Source of the DNA: an uncultured Peptoniphilus sp.
GTDB lineage: Bacteria > Bacillota > Clostridia > Tissierellales > Peptoniphilaceae
NCBI RefSeq assembly: GCF_943913915.1
Contig: NZ_CALUAA010000003.1
Coordinates: forward strand, 62,001-126,000
Direction: 5' to 3'
Length of the DNA: 64,000 nucleotides
The translations under genes and the position numbers were made by a program. Shown in pieces: positions 32,530-41,648 of the stretch. Position 1 is the stretch's first letter. Every line of letters begins with the position of its first letter. Under the pieces are notes generated by a model that was given only the letters and a program-made list of their open reading frames with translations, did not search any database and had not been told where the DNA came from.

Positions 32530-33118
32530 GCGGGAGGCGGTGCTTCAGCGCCAAACTGAAGAAATTAACGACAAACTTGAAAATGCAAAAGTGGTCATCC
32601 TAGGCGCAGGGGGCCTTGGGAGCAATATAGCCCATATGCTCGCCCGCCTCGGCGTAGGTAAAATGATTCTCTATGATTTCGACGTCGTAGAGCCGTCGAA
32701 TTTAAATCGACAACATTATGGCGTAAACGATATCGGAAAAATGAAGGCCGAAACCACGGCGGAGCGCATTAAGGAACTTCTTCCTTATGTTGATATCGAA
32801 CCCCGCAATGAATTGGTAGACGAAAATGTCCTTTCGTCGGTTTATGAAGAAGGGGATATTTTTATCGAAGCCTTCGATACGGTGGCGTCGAAAGTGATGG
32901 CCTACGATTTTTTTGCAGGAAGAGAGAAACCCTATATCTGCACCACCGGCGTGGCCGGCCCCTCCGGCGAACTCTCGAGACGAGATCTGGGGCATATTCA
33001 TATAGTGGGCGATTTTCAGGGAGAAGACAGAAATGATTGCTACATTCCGAAGGTCATGGCTATCGCCGCCATGGAATGCAGAGTAGTAATGGAATTAATT
33101 CTTAAAAAGGAGTATTAA
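32519..33118 (+). CDS. thiF: ThiS adenylyltransferase ThiF
   Basis: ThiF adenylates the C-terminus of ThiS before sulfur transfer. The 199-residue product has the nucleotide motif VVILGAGGLGSNIAHMLARLGV, the acidic DFDVVEPSNLNRQ block and a late VAGPSGELSRRD segment. It is the shorter ThiF type without the C-terminal extension; I see no CxxC pair. The start is uncertain: GTG at 32519 overlaps the end of thiS and gives a full N-terminal helix, while GTG at 32540 has GGGAGG but at very short spacing. It ends 1 bp before thiG. Confidence 0.85.
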   Translation: MEVKREAVLQRQTEEINDKLENAKVVILGAGGLGSNIAHMLARLGVGKMILYDFDVVEPSNLNRQHYGVNDIGKMKAETTAERIKELLPYVDIEPRNELVDENVLSSVYEEGDIFIEAFDTVASKVMAYDFFAGREKPYICTTGVAGPSGELSRRDLGHIHIVGDFQGEDRNDCYIPKVMAIAAMECRVVMELILKKEY

Positions 33119-33119
33119 C

Positions 33120-33881
33120 ATGGACAAGTGGACCTTAGGCAATAAGGAATTTACCTCTCGCTTTATTTTAGGATCGGGAAAATACGCACCGGAATTAATT
33201 GACGCCGCCGTAGAATGCGCAGGCGCCGAAATGATTACCGTAGCTTTGAGACGGGCCAACACCGCCGATGTTAAAAATATTTTAGACTACATACCTGAAG
33301 AGGTAACGATTATCCCCAATACCAGCGGCGCGAGAAATGCCGATGAAGCTATTCGTATCGCCCGCCTCGCTAAGGAAATGGGTTGCGGCAACTTCGTAAA
33401 GATCGAAATTATGCGGGATTCCAAATACCTCCTTCCCGACAATGCGGAAACTCTAAAGGCCACGGAGGTCCTCGCTAAAGAAGATTTCGTCGTCTTACCC
33501 TATATGTATCCGGATCTCAACTATGCAAGGGATATGCGCGATGCCGGTGCCGCAGCCATTATGCCTCTCGCAGCACCTATCGGAAGCAATAAAGGTCTTT
33601 CCACGAAAGATTTCATCCAAATCATTGTCGACGAAATCGATCTTCCGGTCATCGTCGATGCCGGTATCGGAAGACCTTCTCAAGCGGCGGAAGCTATGGA
33701 AATGGGCGTCGCCGCCATTATGGCCAATACCGGCATCGCCACGGCATCGAATATTACTTTAATGGCGGAAGCATTTAAAAAGGGAATTGAAGCGGGCCGT
33801 TTGGGTTATCTTTCCAAACCCGGTCGCGTCTTGGATCGCGGCGCCGATCCCTCTTCTCCTTTGAGGGATTTCTTTGAATAA
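33120..33881 (+). CDS. thiG: Thiazole synthase ThiG
   Basis: ThiG forms the thiazole phosphate ring from deoxyxylulose phosphate, dehydroglycine and ThiS thiocarboxylate. The 253-residue TIM barrel has the start FTSRFILGSGKY, the VALRRAN segment, the Schiff-base Lys in FVKIEIM, and the phosphate-binding VDAGIGRPSQAAEAMEMG and MANTGIA blocks. Length is normal, and AAAAGGAG precedes the ATG. Confidence 0.95.
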   Translation: MDKWTLGNKEFTSRFILGSGKYAPELIDAAVECAGAEMITVALRRANTADVKNILDYIPEEVTIIPNTSGARNADEAIRIARLAKEMGCGNFVKIEIMRDSKYLLPDNAETLKATEVLAKEDFVVLPYMYPDLNYARDMRDAGAAAIMPLAAPIGSNKGLSTKDFIQIIVDEIDLPVIVDAGIGRPSQAAEAMEMGVAAIMANTGIATASNITLMAEAFKKGIEAGRLGYLSKPGRVLDRGADPSSPLRDFFE

Positions 33882-33891
33882 GAGGTGAACT

Positions 33892-35058
33892 ATGCCTATT
33901 AATGTAAAAGACGTGCGGGATTATCTTCCGGACATGGATCGAATTTCTGAAGAGATTCCGGAAAAAATCGAAGCATCTTATAAAGAACAAGCAGGTCGCA
34001 CCATTACACCTTCCGATGTGCGGTCGGTGCTTCAAAAAGATCGTATAACCCCCGACGACTACTATGTCTTACTGAGCGATGTGGCGGAAGAATTTTTAGA
34101 CGAAATGGCCGTAAAGGCACGTATGCTGCGCCGTCAATATTTCGGCGACAATGTAAATTCCTTCTCTCCCCTCTACATCGCCAATTACTGCGAAAACGGA
34201 TGCCGTTACTGCGGCTTTAATTCGAAAAGCGGCATTAAGCGGGCCATGCTTACAGAAGAAGAGATCGAAAATGAAATGAAGGCCCTGGCTGCCGAAGGCA
34301 TCGAAGACGTTCTGATCTTAACCGGTGAATCGGCTAAATTTTCTCCCATCGAATATATTGAAATGGCCGTTCGACTGGCGAGAAAATATTTCCGCGTAGT
34401 GAGTCTGGAGATCTATCCCGCCAATGTTAAAGACTATGAGCGTCTTCAAAAGGCGGGGGCGGATTTCGTTACGGTCTTCCAGGAAACCTACGATCCTGAA
34501 AGCTACTCCTACTACCATCCCCACGGTCATAAGCGGAGCATGATCTACCGCATGAACACCCAGGAACGCGCAGCCATGGGCGGCATGCGCGGCGTAGGAT
34601 TCGGCGCTCTCTTCGGGCTGAGCGATCCTTTGAGAGACGCCTACTCTATGGGGCTTCACGCCTTCCTGCTTCAGAGAAAGTATCCCCATTTGGAAATTGC
34701 CATCAGTCTCCCGAGAATTCGCCCCACCCACGGAGCGGAAGATGTGGACAATACCAATCGTATCGACGAGAAGAAACTTATGCAATACATTTTAGCCATG
34801 CGCATCTTTATGCCCTTCGCCTCCATGACCATCTCCACGAGGGAGCGAAAGGAATTTAGGGATAAGGCCATGTATTATGGCGCCACGAAAATTTCCGCCT
34901 CCGTGGATACGGGCATCGGCCGCCGCACGGAAGAGCACGAAGAGGATGAAGGGGAAGAGCAATTTGTCATCGCCGACAATCGCACCTTGGATGAAATCGA
35001 AAAAGATTTGGCGGAAGAGGGACTCTATGTCCTCCGGAACGATTATATTCGCCTATGA
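33892..35058 (+). CDS. thiH: 2-iminoacetate synthase ThiH (radical SAM)
   Basis: ThiH cleaves tyrosine to dehydroglycine and p-cresol using a 4Fe-4S cluster and S-adenosylmethionine, so it needs anaerobic conditions; aerobes often use ThiO instead. The 388-residue protein carries the cluster motif NYCENGCRYCGF (CxxxCxxC, about residues 99-106) and the VSLEIYPANV and FQETYDPESY blocks. It overlaps thiE by 4 bp (ATGA). Confidence 0.94.
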   Translation: MPINVKDVRDYLPDMDRISEEIPEKIEASYKEQAGRTITPSDVRSVLQKDRITPDDYYVLLSDVAEEFLDEMAVKARMLRRQYFGDNVNSFSPLYIANYCENGCRYCGFNSKSGIKRAMLTEEEIENEMKALAAEGIEDVLILTGESAKFSPIEYIEMAVRLARKYFRVVSLEIYPANVKDYERLQKAGADFVTVFQETYDPESYSYYHPHGHKRSMIYRMNTQERAAMGGMRGVGFGALFGLSDPLRDAYSMGLHAFLLQRKYPHLEIAISLPRIRPTHGAEDVDNTNRIDEKKLMQYILAMRIFMPFASMTISTRERKEFRDKAMYYGATKISASVDTGIGRRTEEHEEDEGEEQFVIADNRTLDEIEKDLAEEGLYVLRNDYIRL

Positions 35059-35669
35059 AGAAGCTCTATTTTGTAACAAACTCCGAAGCCTTTGACGAGG
35101 AGAAAGACTTCTTCCGATCCGTGGAATCGGCTCTTAGAGGAAGAATAGACTACATTCAACTCCGGGAAAAAAACAGAAGCGATAAAGAGGTGCTCCGCTT
35201 AGCAAGGGAATTAAAGGCCATGGCGGACGAATATGACACGCCCCTTATCGTCGATGATCGCATCGACGTGGCCTTCGCCGCCGGTTGCGGCGTTCACTTG
35301 GGGGCGGATGATTTGCCCATCTCTGTAGCGCGAGAAATTCTAGGGAAGGATGCCATTATCGGCGCCTCCGTAAAAAGCGTGGAGCGCGCTTACGAAGCGG
35401 CCGAGGAAGGGGCGGACTATTTCGGAACAGGAGCCCTCTTTCCCACGAAGACGAAGGTCATCACCCGGCCCACGAGTCTTGAAACCTTTAGAGCTATTAA
35501 GAGTGCCGTGGAGGTGCCCGTTTTCGCTATCGGCGGCATTAACGAAAAGACCCTCCCGAAACTAAAGGGCCTGCCCATGGACGGAATCTGCGTCGTCTCG
35601 GCCATTCAGTATGCAGAAGATCCGGAGCGAGCGGTAAAAGAACTTCGGAAGCTCCTGGAAACCGTGTAA
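35055..35669 (+). CDS. thiE: Thiamine-phosphate synthase-like protein, first copy
   Basis: The 204-residue TIM barrel has the ThiE features YIQLREKNRSDKE, LIVDDRIDVAFAAGCGVHLG, YFGTGALFPTKTK and AIGGINEKTLPKL. ThiE couples HMP-PP with thiazole phosphate. The window has a second ThiE-like protein at 37.5 kb with a clearly different active-site loop, so one of them may act as a TenI-like thiazole tautomerase or prefer another thiazole. This copy travels with the thiazole genes. It overlaps the thiH stop codon. Confidence 0.85.
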   Translation: MKKLYFVTNSEAFDEEKDFFRSVESALRGRIDYIQLREKNRSDKEVLRLARELKAMADEYDTPLIVDDRIDVAFAAGCGVHLGADDLPISVAREILGKDAIIGASVKSVERAYEAAEEGADYFGTGALFPTKTKVITRPTSLETFRAIKSAVEVPVFAIGGINEKTLPKLKGLPMDGICVVSAIQYAEDPERAVKELRKLLETV

Positions 35670-35700
35670 TATGCTATACTCCTTGTAAAGGGGGAGTGGA

Positions 35701-36447
35701 ATGATTTATTATTTCAGCGGCACGGGCAACAGTCGCCACGTGGCGGAAGTACTCGGCGAAAAACTCGAAACGGATCTCGTGGATCTGGGCGAGAGAATAA
35801 GAGCGGGTAATATGGACGATATTTTCGACGACACCATGATCGTGGTGACGCCGACCTATTGCTACCGCATGCCGCGGATCGTGGAAGATTATCTGTGCGG
35901 AGTTTCTATTTCGGCGAAGAAAGCGTACTTTGTATTGACCTACGGCACGACACCCGGGAACGCCGCCCATTATGCCGAAAAGCTTGCCGAAAAAATCGGC
36001 GTGTCCTACGGGGGGACCTTTTCCGTGGCGATGCCTGAAAATTACATTGCCATGTTCGATGCGCCCGGTGCGGAAGAATCGCGAGAAATTATTCAAAAGG
36101 CGGAGAAAAAGATCCGGGACGTGGCCCACACAATAGAAAAAGGGGAGGATCAAAAAAATTCTTCACCGTGGACGGGCAAGCTATTATCCTCCATTAACGG
36201 AATTTTTTACGCGCTCTTCGTAAAGGCGGATAAATTCTACGCAAAAGACAATTGCATCGGCTGCGGCGAGTGTGCAAAACGCTGCGTTCTCGCCAATGTG
36301 GTGATGGAAGAGGGGCGGCCTACTTGGCTGGATCGCTGCACCCACTGCATGGCCTGCATCAATTGCTGCCCGGTGGAAGCTATCGAATACGGCAAGAAAA
36401 GCGAAGGCCGTTTCCGCTACACATTTGAAAAGGTGAAAGAAAAATAA
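35701..36447 (+). CDS. EFR1-type flavodoxin-ferredoxin fusion protein
   Basis: The 248-residue protein begins MIYYFSGTGNSRHVAEVLGE, a flavodoxin-like FMN-binding start, and ends with two 4Fe-4S motifs: CIGCGECAKRCVLANV and CTHCMACINCCPVEAI. This is the EFR1 family of electron carriers. Placed between two thiamine operons, it could supply electrons to the radical SAM enzymes ThiH or ThiC, which is inference. An extended -10 element (TGCTATACT, 35672-35680) and a good ribosome site (AAGGGGGAG) suggest it can also be transcribed alone. Confidence 0.85.
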   Translation: MIYYFSGTGNSRHVAEVLGEKLETDLVDLGERIRAGNMDDIFDDTMIVVTPTYCYRMPRIVEDYLCGVSISAKKAYFVLTYGTTPGNAAHYAEKLAEKIGVSYGGTFSVAMPENYIAMFDAPGAEESREIIQKAEKKIRDVAHTIEKGEDQKNSSPWTGKLLSSINGIFYALFVKADKFYAKDNCIGCGECAKRCVLANVVMEEGRPTWLDRCTHCMACINCCPVEAIEYGKKSEGRFRYTFEKVKEK

Positions 36448-36519
36448 AATTAAGGCGACGAAGAGGTATTTTTGAATATCCGTCGCCTATTTGGCGTGTT
36501 CAAAATCAGTGGCCCTTTA

Positions 36520-36548
36520 TTGACAAAGTACTTTCTCGGTGGTAAGGT
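36520..36548 (+). promoter_or_regulatory. Promoter of the TPP-riboswitch transcript
   Basis: TTGACA at 36520-36525, a 17-base spacer and TAAGGT at 36543-36548; the -35 is perfect and the -10 poor. Confidence 0.55.
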
Positions 36549-36565
36549 TTCCTTAATCGAATATA

Positions 36566-36645
36566 TGCAAGGGGGACTTTGACGTTGAGAAGGTAGAACC
36601 TGACCCTGTGAACCTGTGAGTTAATACTCGCGTAGGAATGCGTGA
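36566..36645 (+). promoter_or_regulatory. TPP riboswitch (THI element)
   Basis: Conserved elements appear in order: GGGGGACTTTGACGTTGAGA (the GCTGAGA-type box), CCTGACCCTGTGAACCTG (the ACCCTT-GAACCTGA box) and GTTAATACTCGCGTAGGAA (the GGGTAATACCAGCGTAGGGA-type box). It precedes thiM-thiE-thiD-thiC. Binding of thiamine pyrophosphate should favour the terminator downstream and shut the operon off. Confidence 0.92.
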
Positions 36646-36664
36646 AATAGGATATGAGCATGGC

Positions 36665-36703
36665 AAGAAGTATCTTCTCAACGGAGAAGGTACTTCTTTT
36701 TTT
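36665..36703 (+). terminator. Riboswitch-controlled terminator before thiM
   Basis: AAGAAGTATCTTCTC and GAGAAGGTACTTCTT arms with an AACG loop are followed by T residues; the thiM ribosome site comes right after. Confidence 0.9.
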
Positions 36704-36721
36704 GTGCTAGGAAGGTTCAAG

Positions 36722-37537
36722 ATGAAAGAAATCAGACAAGCTCTCGTCAAAGCGGGAGACGATGTACGAGCCACCGGGCCCATGGCCCCTTCGATTACGA
36801 ATTTTGTCACCATCGATTTCGTTGCCAACGCGCAGATCGCCGTAGGCGGTTCCGCCGCCATGGTCTACATGCCCGATGAGGGGGAAGCAATGGCCGAAAT
36901 CGCAAACTGTATTTACATCAATGTGGGCACCCTTATGCCCTCTCACGGCGACACCATTGCCGCTGCGGCGAAGCGGGCCTACGAAAAATCGTCCTATGTA
37001 TTGGATCCCGTCGCCATCGGCATCGGCGAACTGCGCACGAAACTATTGTCGGATATGAAGGAGTATCCGCCGAAAATCATTCGGGGCAATGCCTCGGAAA
37101 TCATCAGTCTCGCAAAAATGTGGGGACTTGTCGATTCCGAGAGAGGTGCCGTTCGCGGCGTGGATTCCACGGACACGGTAGAAAGTGCCAAAGCCTCGGC
37201 GGAAGCCCTGGCTAAATTCATAGGCGGTGCGGTCTGCGTTTCAGGGAAAGAAGACATTGTAACCGATGGCGAACGTACGGTGCGCTCCTTCGGCGGAAGC
37301 GAATACTTCGCCCGCATAACGGGAAGCGGATGTTCCCTGGGAGGCGTCTGTGCAGTTTATGCATCGGTAACCGATCCCTTTACCGCCGCCCTCGCCGCTA
37401 CAAACGCCTATAATGTGGCGGGGAAAACAGCAGAAGGGGAGGCGAAGGGAACGGCAAGCTTTAAAGTAGCTTTCCTTGACGCTCTTTCGAATTTAAGCGG
37501 CGAAGATATTGCAAACTGTGAAATGGAGGTACTGTAA
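36722..37537 (+). CDS. thiM: Hydroxyethylthiazole kinase
   Basis: ThiM phosphorylates hydroxyethylthiazole and thereby salvages the thiazole moiety. The start at 36722 follows AGGAAGG; the longer frame upstream is part of the riboswitch leader. The 271-residue protein has the family core ITNFVTIDFVANAQIAVGGS, YVLDPVAIGIGELRT, IRGNASEIISLA and the anion-hole region ITGSGCSLGG near residue 200. The Cys in GSGCSLGG is typical. Its stop overlaps the ATG of the second thiE by one base. Confidence 0.93.
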   Translation: MKEIRQALVKAGDDVRATGPMAPSITNFVTIDFVANAQIAVGGSAAMVYMPDEGEAMAEIANCIYINVGTLMPSHGDTIAAAAKRAYEKSSYVLDPVAIGIGELRTKLLSDMKEYPPKIIRGNASEIISLAKMWGLVDSERGAVRGVDSTDTVESAKASAEALAKFIGGAVCVSGKEDIVTDGERTVRSFGGSEYFARITGSGCSLGGVCAVYASVTDPFTAALAATNAYNVAGKTAEGEAKGTASFKVAFLDALSNLSGEDIANCEMEVL

Positions 37538-38223
37538 TGACCTTCAGCATCGAAAAATATCTCGTCGTCGGTCCTGAGAACACATTGAACCGTCCGGTAG
37601 CTGACATCGTACGTGCAGCTGTGGAAGCGGGTTTTACCTGTGTGCAAATCAGAAGTAAAGTTGCGAGCGCGAAAGAAATGATCGCCCTCGCAGGGGAAGT
37701 CTCGGATCTTTTGAAGGCCATGGGAAAATCCGACGAGGTTACTCTCTTAATCGACGATCGATTGGACGTGGCCCTCGCCGCCAGAGAAGCCGGGGCGAAA
37801 GTGGACGGCGTTCACGTAGGACAGACGGATATTCCCGTGTCGGTCTGCAGAAAATATTTAGGGGAAGATGCGATCATCGGCCTTTCCGCTCCCACCGGCG
37901 ACCTGACCCGCTATGTTCGGGAGGGTAATTTTAAAGACGTGGATTACTTCGGCGCCGGTCCTCTTCATGAAACGGCGACCAAGAGAGATTGCGGGCTGGA
38001 TGAAGAAGGTAATATAATCTACCGCACCCTCGATGAAATCAAAAAACTCGCCTCCATTTCGCCCTTGCCCATTACCATCGGCGGCGGCGTCAAGGCGGAG
38101 GATATGAAATCCTTAGTGGAAACCGGCGTCGACGGATTTTTTGTCGTTTCAGCCATTGCATCGGCGGAAGACCCGAAAGCCGCGGCGGAAGAATTAGTAA
38201 GACGCTGGGAGGATGCCAAATGA
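37537..38223 (+). CDS. thiE: Thiamine-phosphate synthase ThiE, second copy
   Basis: The 228-residue protein has the ThiE core CVQIRSKVASAKEM, LLIDDRLDVALAAREAGAK and VDGVHVGQTDIPV. Its catalytic loop is FGAGPLHETATKRDCGLDEE instead of the PTKTK type found in the first copy, followed by ITIGGGVKAEDMKSL and DGFFVVSAIASAEDP. This form resembles what I recall from Actinobacteria and some Lactobacillales. It sits between thiM and thiD under the TPP riboswitch, so it probably acts in the salvage/HMP branch as the main TMP synthase. Confidence 0.88.
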   Translation: MTFSIEKYLVVGPENTLNRPVADIVRAAVEAGFTCVQIRSKVASAKEMIALAGEVSDLLKAMGKSDEVTLLIDDRLDVALAAREAGAKVDGVHVGQTDIPVSVCRKYLGEDAIIGLSAPTGDLTRYVREGNFKDVDYFGAGPLHETATKRDCGLDEEGNIIYRTLDEIKKLASISPLPITIGGGVKAEDMKSLVETGVDGFFVVSAIASAEDPKAAAEELVRRWEDAK

Positions 38224-38993
38224 AGACCATGATGACCATTGCAGGAAGCGACTCTTCAGGCGGCGCGGGGATTCAGGCCGATATTAAGACGGCCACAGCC
38301 CTCGGCGTCTTCGCCACATCCGCCATTACGTCCATTACCGCGCAAAATACCACGGGTGTGAAAGCAGTCTACGACCTGCCTCCCGAAGCGGTGGCCTCGC
38401 AAATGAGGGCCATTATGGAAGACATTCCCCCGGATGCCGTAAAAATCGGCATGGTGTCTTCGGAAGAGATTATAAAAACCATTGCCGACAATTTAAAAGA
38501 CTATGAAGGTCCCGTCGTACTGGACCCGGTTATGGTGGCCACCAGCGGATCTCCTCTTTTAAAAGAAGAGGCGGAAGCCACGCTGAAAGAAGTTTTAATG
38601 CCTATCGCCACATTGGTAACGCCCAATATCCCCGAAGCGGAGCGGCTGATTTCAAAAAAAATGACCACCATCGAGGAGCAGATCGAGGCGGCGAAAGAAA
38701 TCGCCGAGAATTACGGCGTGGCGGCCCTCGTAAAGGGGGGCCACGGACTGGGAGATGCCGTGGATATTCTCTACGACGGGGAAGTGCATCGCTTTAAAAA
38801 GCCCATGCTCGACAATTCCAATACTCACGGCACGGGATGCACCCTGTCTTCGGCCATTGCATCCCATTTAGCCTTAGGCTATTCGCCTAAAGAGGCCGTG
38901 AAGCTGAGCAAAGAGTACGTTTTCGACGCCATCGCCGATGGCTTAAATTTAGGACATGGGCACGGACCCATTAATCACATGGTAAGGAGATAA
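38220..38993 (+). CDS. thiD: HMP / HMP-phosphate kinase ThiD
   Basis: ThiD phosphorylates HMP twice to give HMP-PP, which is both a substrate of ThiE and the likely ligand of the thiS leader. The 257-residue ribokinase-fold protein starts MMTIAGSDSSGGAGIQADIK and has LDPVMVATSGSPLL, LVTPNIPEAERL, LVKGGHGLGDAVDIL and the catalytic TGCTLSSAIA block with its preceding DNSNTHG. It overlaps the thiE stop by 4 bp. Confidence 0.94.
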   Translation: MKTMMTIAGSDSSGGAGIQADIKTATALGVFATSAITSITAQNTTGVKAVYDLPPEAVASQMRAIMEDIPPDAVKIGMVSSEEIIKTIADNLKDYEGPVVLDPVMVATSGSPLLKEEAEATLKEVLMPIATLVTPNIPEAERLISKKMTTIEEQIEAAKEIAENYGVAALVKGGHGLGDAVDILYDGEVHRFKKPMLDNSNTHGTGCTLSSAIASHLALGYSPKEAVKLSKEYVFDAIADGLNLGHGHGPINHMVRR

Positions 38994-38995
38994 GA

Positions 38996-40297
38996 ATGAA
39001 CTACGCGACACAAATGGACGCCGCACGTAAAGGTATTATTACCGAGGAAATGAAAGCCGTTGCTGAATACGAAAACCGCGATGTAGAAGATATTCGTCGT
39101 TGGGTGGCAGAAGGGAAAGTAGCCATTCCCGCCAACAAAAACCACAAGTGCATTAAGGCTACGGGTATCGGCAGCATGTTAAAGACAAAGGTCAACGTCA
39201 ACCTCGGCGTTTCAAAAGACGTATCCGATCTCGATGAAGAACTGAAGAAAGTGCAATACGCTGTCGATCTCGGCGGCGACGCCATTATGGACCTTTCCAC
39301 CCATGGGGACACGAAAATTTTCCGCCGCAAACTGACCTCGGAATGCCCTGCCATGATCGGTACCGTGCCCATTTACGATTCCGTGATCTATCATAAAAAA
39401 GATCTCGGTGAACTGACGGCACAGGACTTCCTCGATGTTATTCGCGCTCACGGGGAAGACGGCGTCGACTTTGTCACCCTTCACTGCGGCCTTACGAAGC
39501 GCACAGTGGAACAATTAAAACGCTTCGGCCGTACGACCAATATCGTCTCCCGCGGCGGTTCCTTAGTATTCGCCTGGATGAGCATGACCGGTAACGAAAA
39601 CCCCTTCTTTGAATACTACGACGAAATTTTAGATATCTGCAGAGAATACGATATGACCATTTCCTTAGGCGATGGTGCACGTCCCGGCTGTCTTGCCGAT
39701 GCAGGCGATCTTCTTCAAATCGAAGAGCTCGTGCGTTTGGGCGAATTGACTCTCCGCGCATGGGAAAAAGATGTACAGGTCATGGTGGAAGGTCCGGGAC
39801 ACGTGCCCCTCGATCAAGTAAAGGCCAATATGGAAATTCAACAAAGCCTTTGCCACGGTGCGCCCTTCTACGTACTCGGGCCCATCGTTACCGATATCGC
39901 TCCGGGCTACGACCACATTACCGCCGCCATAGGCGGGGCTGTGGCAGCTATGAGCGGCGCCGCATTCCTATGCTACGTAACCCCGGCGGAACACTTGGCT
40001 CTTCCCAATGCGGACGATGTTAAGCAAGGCATTATGGCGTCGAAAATCGCCGCTCATGCCGCCGATATCGCCAAGGGCATTCCCGGCGCCCGTGATGCCG
40101 ACGACCGCATGGGCAAGGCTCGTCGGGAATTGGATTGGGATGCTATGTTTAAAGAAGCCATGGATCCCGAGCATGCCAAGGCCGTACGGGACGACCGTTC
40201 CCCGGAAGTAGAAGAAACCTGCTCCATGTGCGGTAAATTCTGTGCCGTTCGCAGCATGAACAAAGCTCTTGCCGGAGAAGAAGTAGATATTCTGTAA
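38996..40297 (+). CDS. thiC: Phosphomethylpyrimidine synthase ThiC
   Basis: ThiC rearranges aminoimidazole ribotide to HMP phosphate in a radical SAM reaction. The 433-residue protein shows the compact bacterial form, with MIGTVPIYDSV, VDFVTLHCGLTKRTVE, RGGSLVFAWM, ISLGDGARPGC, VEGPGHVPLDQV and the C-terminal cluster motif CSMCGKFCAVRSMNK (CxxCxxxxC). Length is normal. It is the last gene of the TPP-riboswitch operon and marks the left edge of the acquired island, with IS sequence starting about 20 bp after its stop. Confidence 0.95.
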   Translation: MNYATQMDAARKGIITEEMKAVAEYENRDVEDIRRWVAEGKVAIPANKNHKCIKATGIGSMLKTKVNVNLGVSKDVSDLDEELKKVQYAVDLGGDAIMDLSTHGDTKIFRRKLTSECPAMIGTVPIYDSVIYHKKDLGELTAQDFLDVIRAHGEDGVDFVTLHCGLTKRTVEQLKRFGRTTNIVSRGGSLVFAWMSMTGNENPFFEYYDEILDICREYDMTISLGDGARPGCLADAGDLLQIEELVRLGELTLRAWEKDVQVMVEGPGHVPLDQVKANMEIQQSLCHGAPFYVLGPIVTDIAPGYDHITAAIGGAVAAMSGAAFLCYVTPAEHLALPNADDVKQGIMASKIAAHAADIAKGIPGARDADDRMGKARRELDWDAMFKEAMDPEHAKAVRDDRSPEVEETCSMCGKFCAVRSMNKALAGEEVDIL

Positions 40298-40388
40298 AGA
40301 GACCGAAAAGGATAGAGTGACCCCATAAAGTTGGACTTAATCGAGTAAGCATTTCGCTTGCTCGATTTTGTTTTACATAACATTCCTT

Positions 40389-41270
40389 CTATGCTGCGTT
40401 CATTCGTTCTCGGTATTGTTTCGGACTCAGACCTCCTAACTTTTCTTTGATTCGATCGTTGTTGTAGTTGCGGATAAAGTGTTCGATTGCCTGCACGAGT
40501 TCTTGCCGGCTTCGGTAGACGTAGCCGTCGTAGATTTCTCTTTTTAGGACACTGAAGAAGTTTTTCATGGATGCGTTGTCGTAGCAGTTGCCTTTTCTGG
40601 ACATGCTTTGGAAGATGTGGTGTTCTTCCAACATGGCTTGATAGGCGGTCATTTGGTAGCCCCACCCGCGATCGGAGTGGAAGGTGCGTCGGTAGGGGCA
40701 GCTGCTCGTCCGTTCAATGGCTTCTTCTAAGCCTCGTAGCATGGTGTCGCCGTTGGGCTGATCGGAGAGGACGTAGCTGATGATTTCCAGATTGTACAGG
40801 TCCATGTACGGATCGAGGTAGAGTTTCTTTGTTTGAAGTTTCCCGGTTTGATCTTCTTCGTAGTATTTAAATTCTGTGGTGTCGGTGGTAATTTTTTGGT
40901 AAGGGATGGAGGTATTGAAGCGTCGATTGATTCGATTTTTCTTGATTTTGCCGACGACGCCTTTGTACGAGTTGTACTTCTTGTATTTTCTTCCATAGGC
41001 GCGGACTTGAAGCCCCATAGCTTGAACCAGTCGCTGGACTTTCTTTTTGTTGACCGCCCAACCCCGGTTCTTCAACTCCAGGTGGATCCTTCGGTAGCCG
41101 TAGTCTTTGTGTTCGCGCCGGATAGACGAGATTTCATCTTTTAAAGCTTGGTTTTTATCTTCTGCGCACCACTTTTTCTGCCAGTACATAAAGGTGGATT
41201 TGGGAAAGTTGATGGCGACGAGGATCTCGGTTAGTTGGAATTGTTCTCAGAGTTTGGCGACGATCCTCGC
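40389..41270 (-). pseudogene. IS3-family transposase orfB (DDE domain), two inactivating changes
   Basis: The rve-type integrase core is clear: TTDTTEF (first Asp), FHSDRGWGY (second Asp) and DNASMKNFFSVLKRE. In active relatives the third catalytic residue is the Glu of MENFF; here it is Lys (AAA at 40563-40565, a single G-to-A change from GAA). The N-terminal part, read in the same frame, is RIVAKL-stop-EQFQLTEILVAINFPKST, with a TGA at 41247-41249 where an Arg codon would fit. This copy should not transpose by itself. Confidence 0.85.
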
Positions 41271-41648
41271 CTTTTGTTCATTGCTTCTTCCCGTTCCAAA
41301 CTCCTTAGCTGTTCCCAGAACATCTTTTGGATGGTAAGTTTCCGATTTTCTGCTTCTAATTCCTTGATGCGGTTTTCCAATGCTTCGCGTGTGGAGGCAT
41401 CGATGGGTTCGCTCTCGTTTAAAGGCTTTGGTGTCTGTTTGCGATCTTTATTCTTCGTCACAGGTCTCCCTCGTTTATGTGGTCGCAGCCCCTCAAGACC
41501 CTCCTCTCGGTACTGCCTACGCCAGTTAACGATCATGGATGGATTCGTTAAACCGAGCTCAAGGGCCAATTGTTGGAAACTGCATTCGCTCGTTTCGTAG
41601 CGTGTAATGGCTTCTAACTTAAACTCTACACTGTACGCACGTTTATTT
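41231..41648 (-). pseudogene. IS3-family orfA (helix-turn-helix) remnant
   Basis: The segment reads AYSVEFKLEAITRYETSE, then a helix-turn-helix (FQQLALELGLTNPSMIVNWR), a Lys/Arg-rich hinge and a leucine-zipper-like helix (LENRIKELEAENRKL), as in orfA of the IS150 group. Its own start codon and inverted repeat are missing; the open frame that continues upstream is made of antisense recombinase sequence. Confidence 0.75.
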
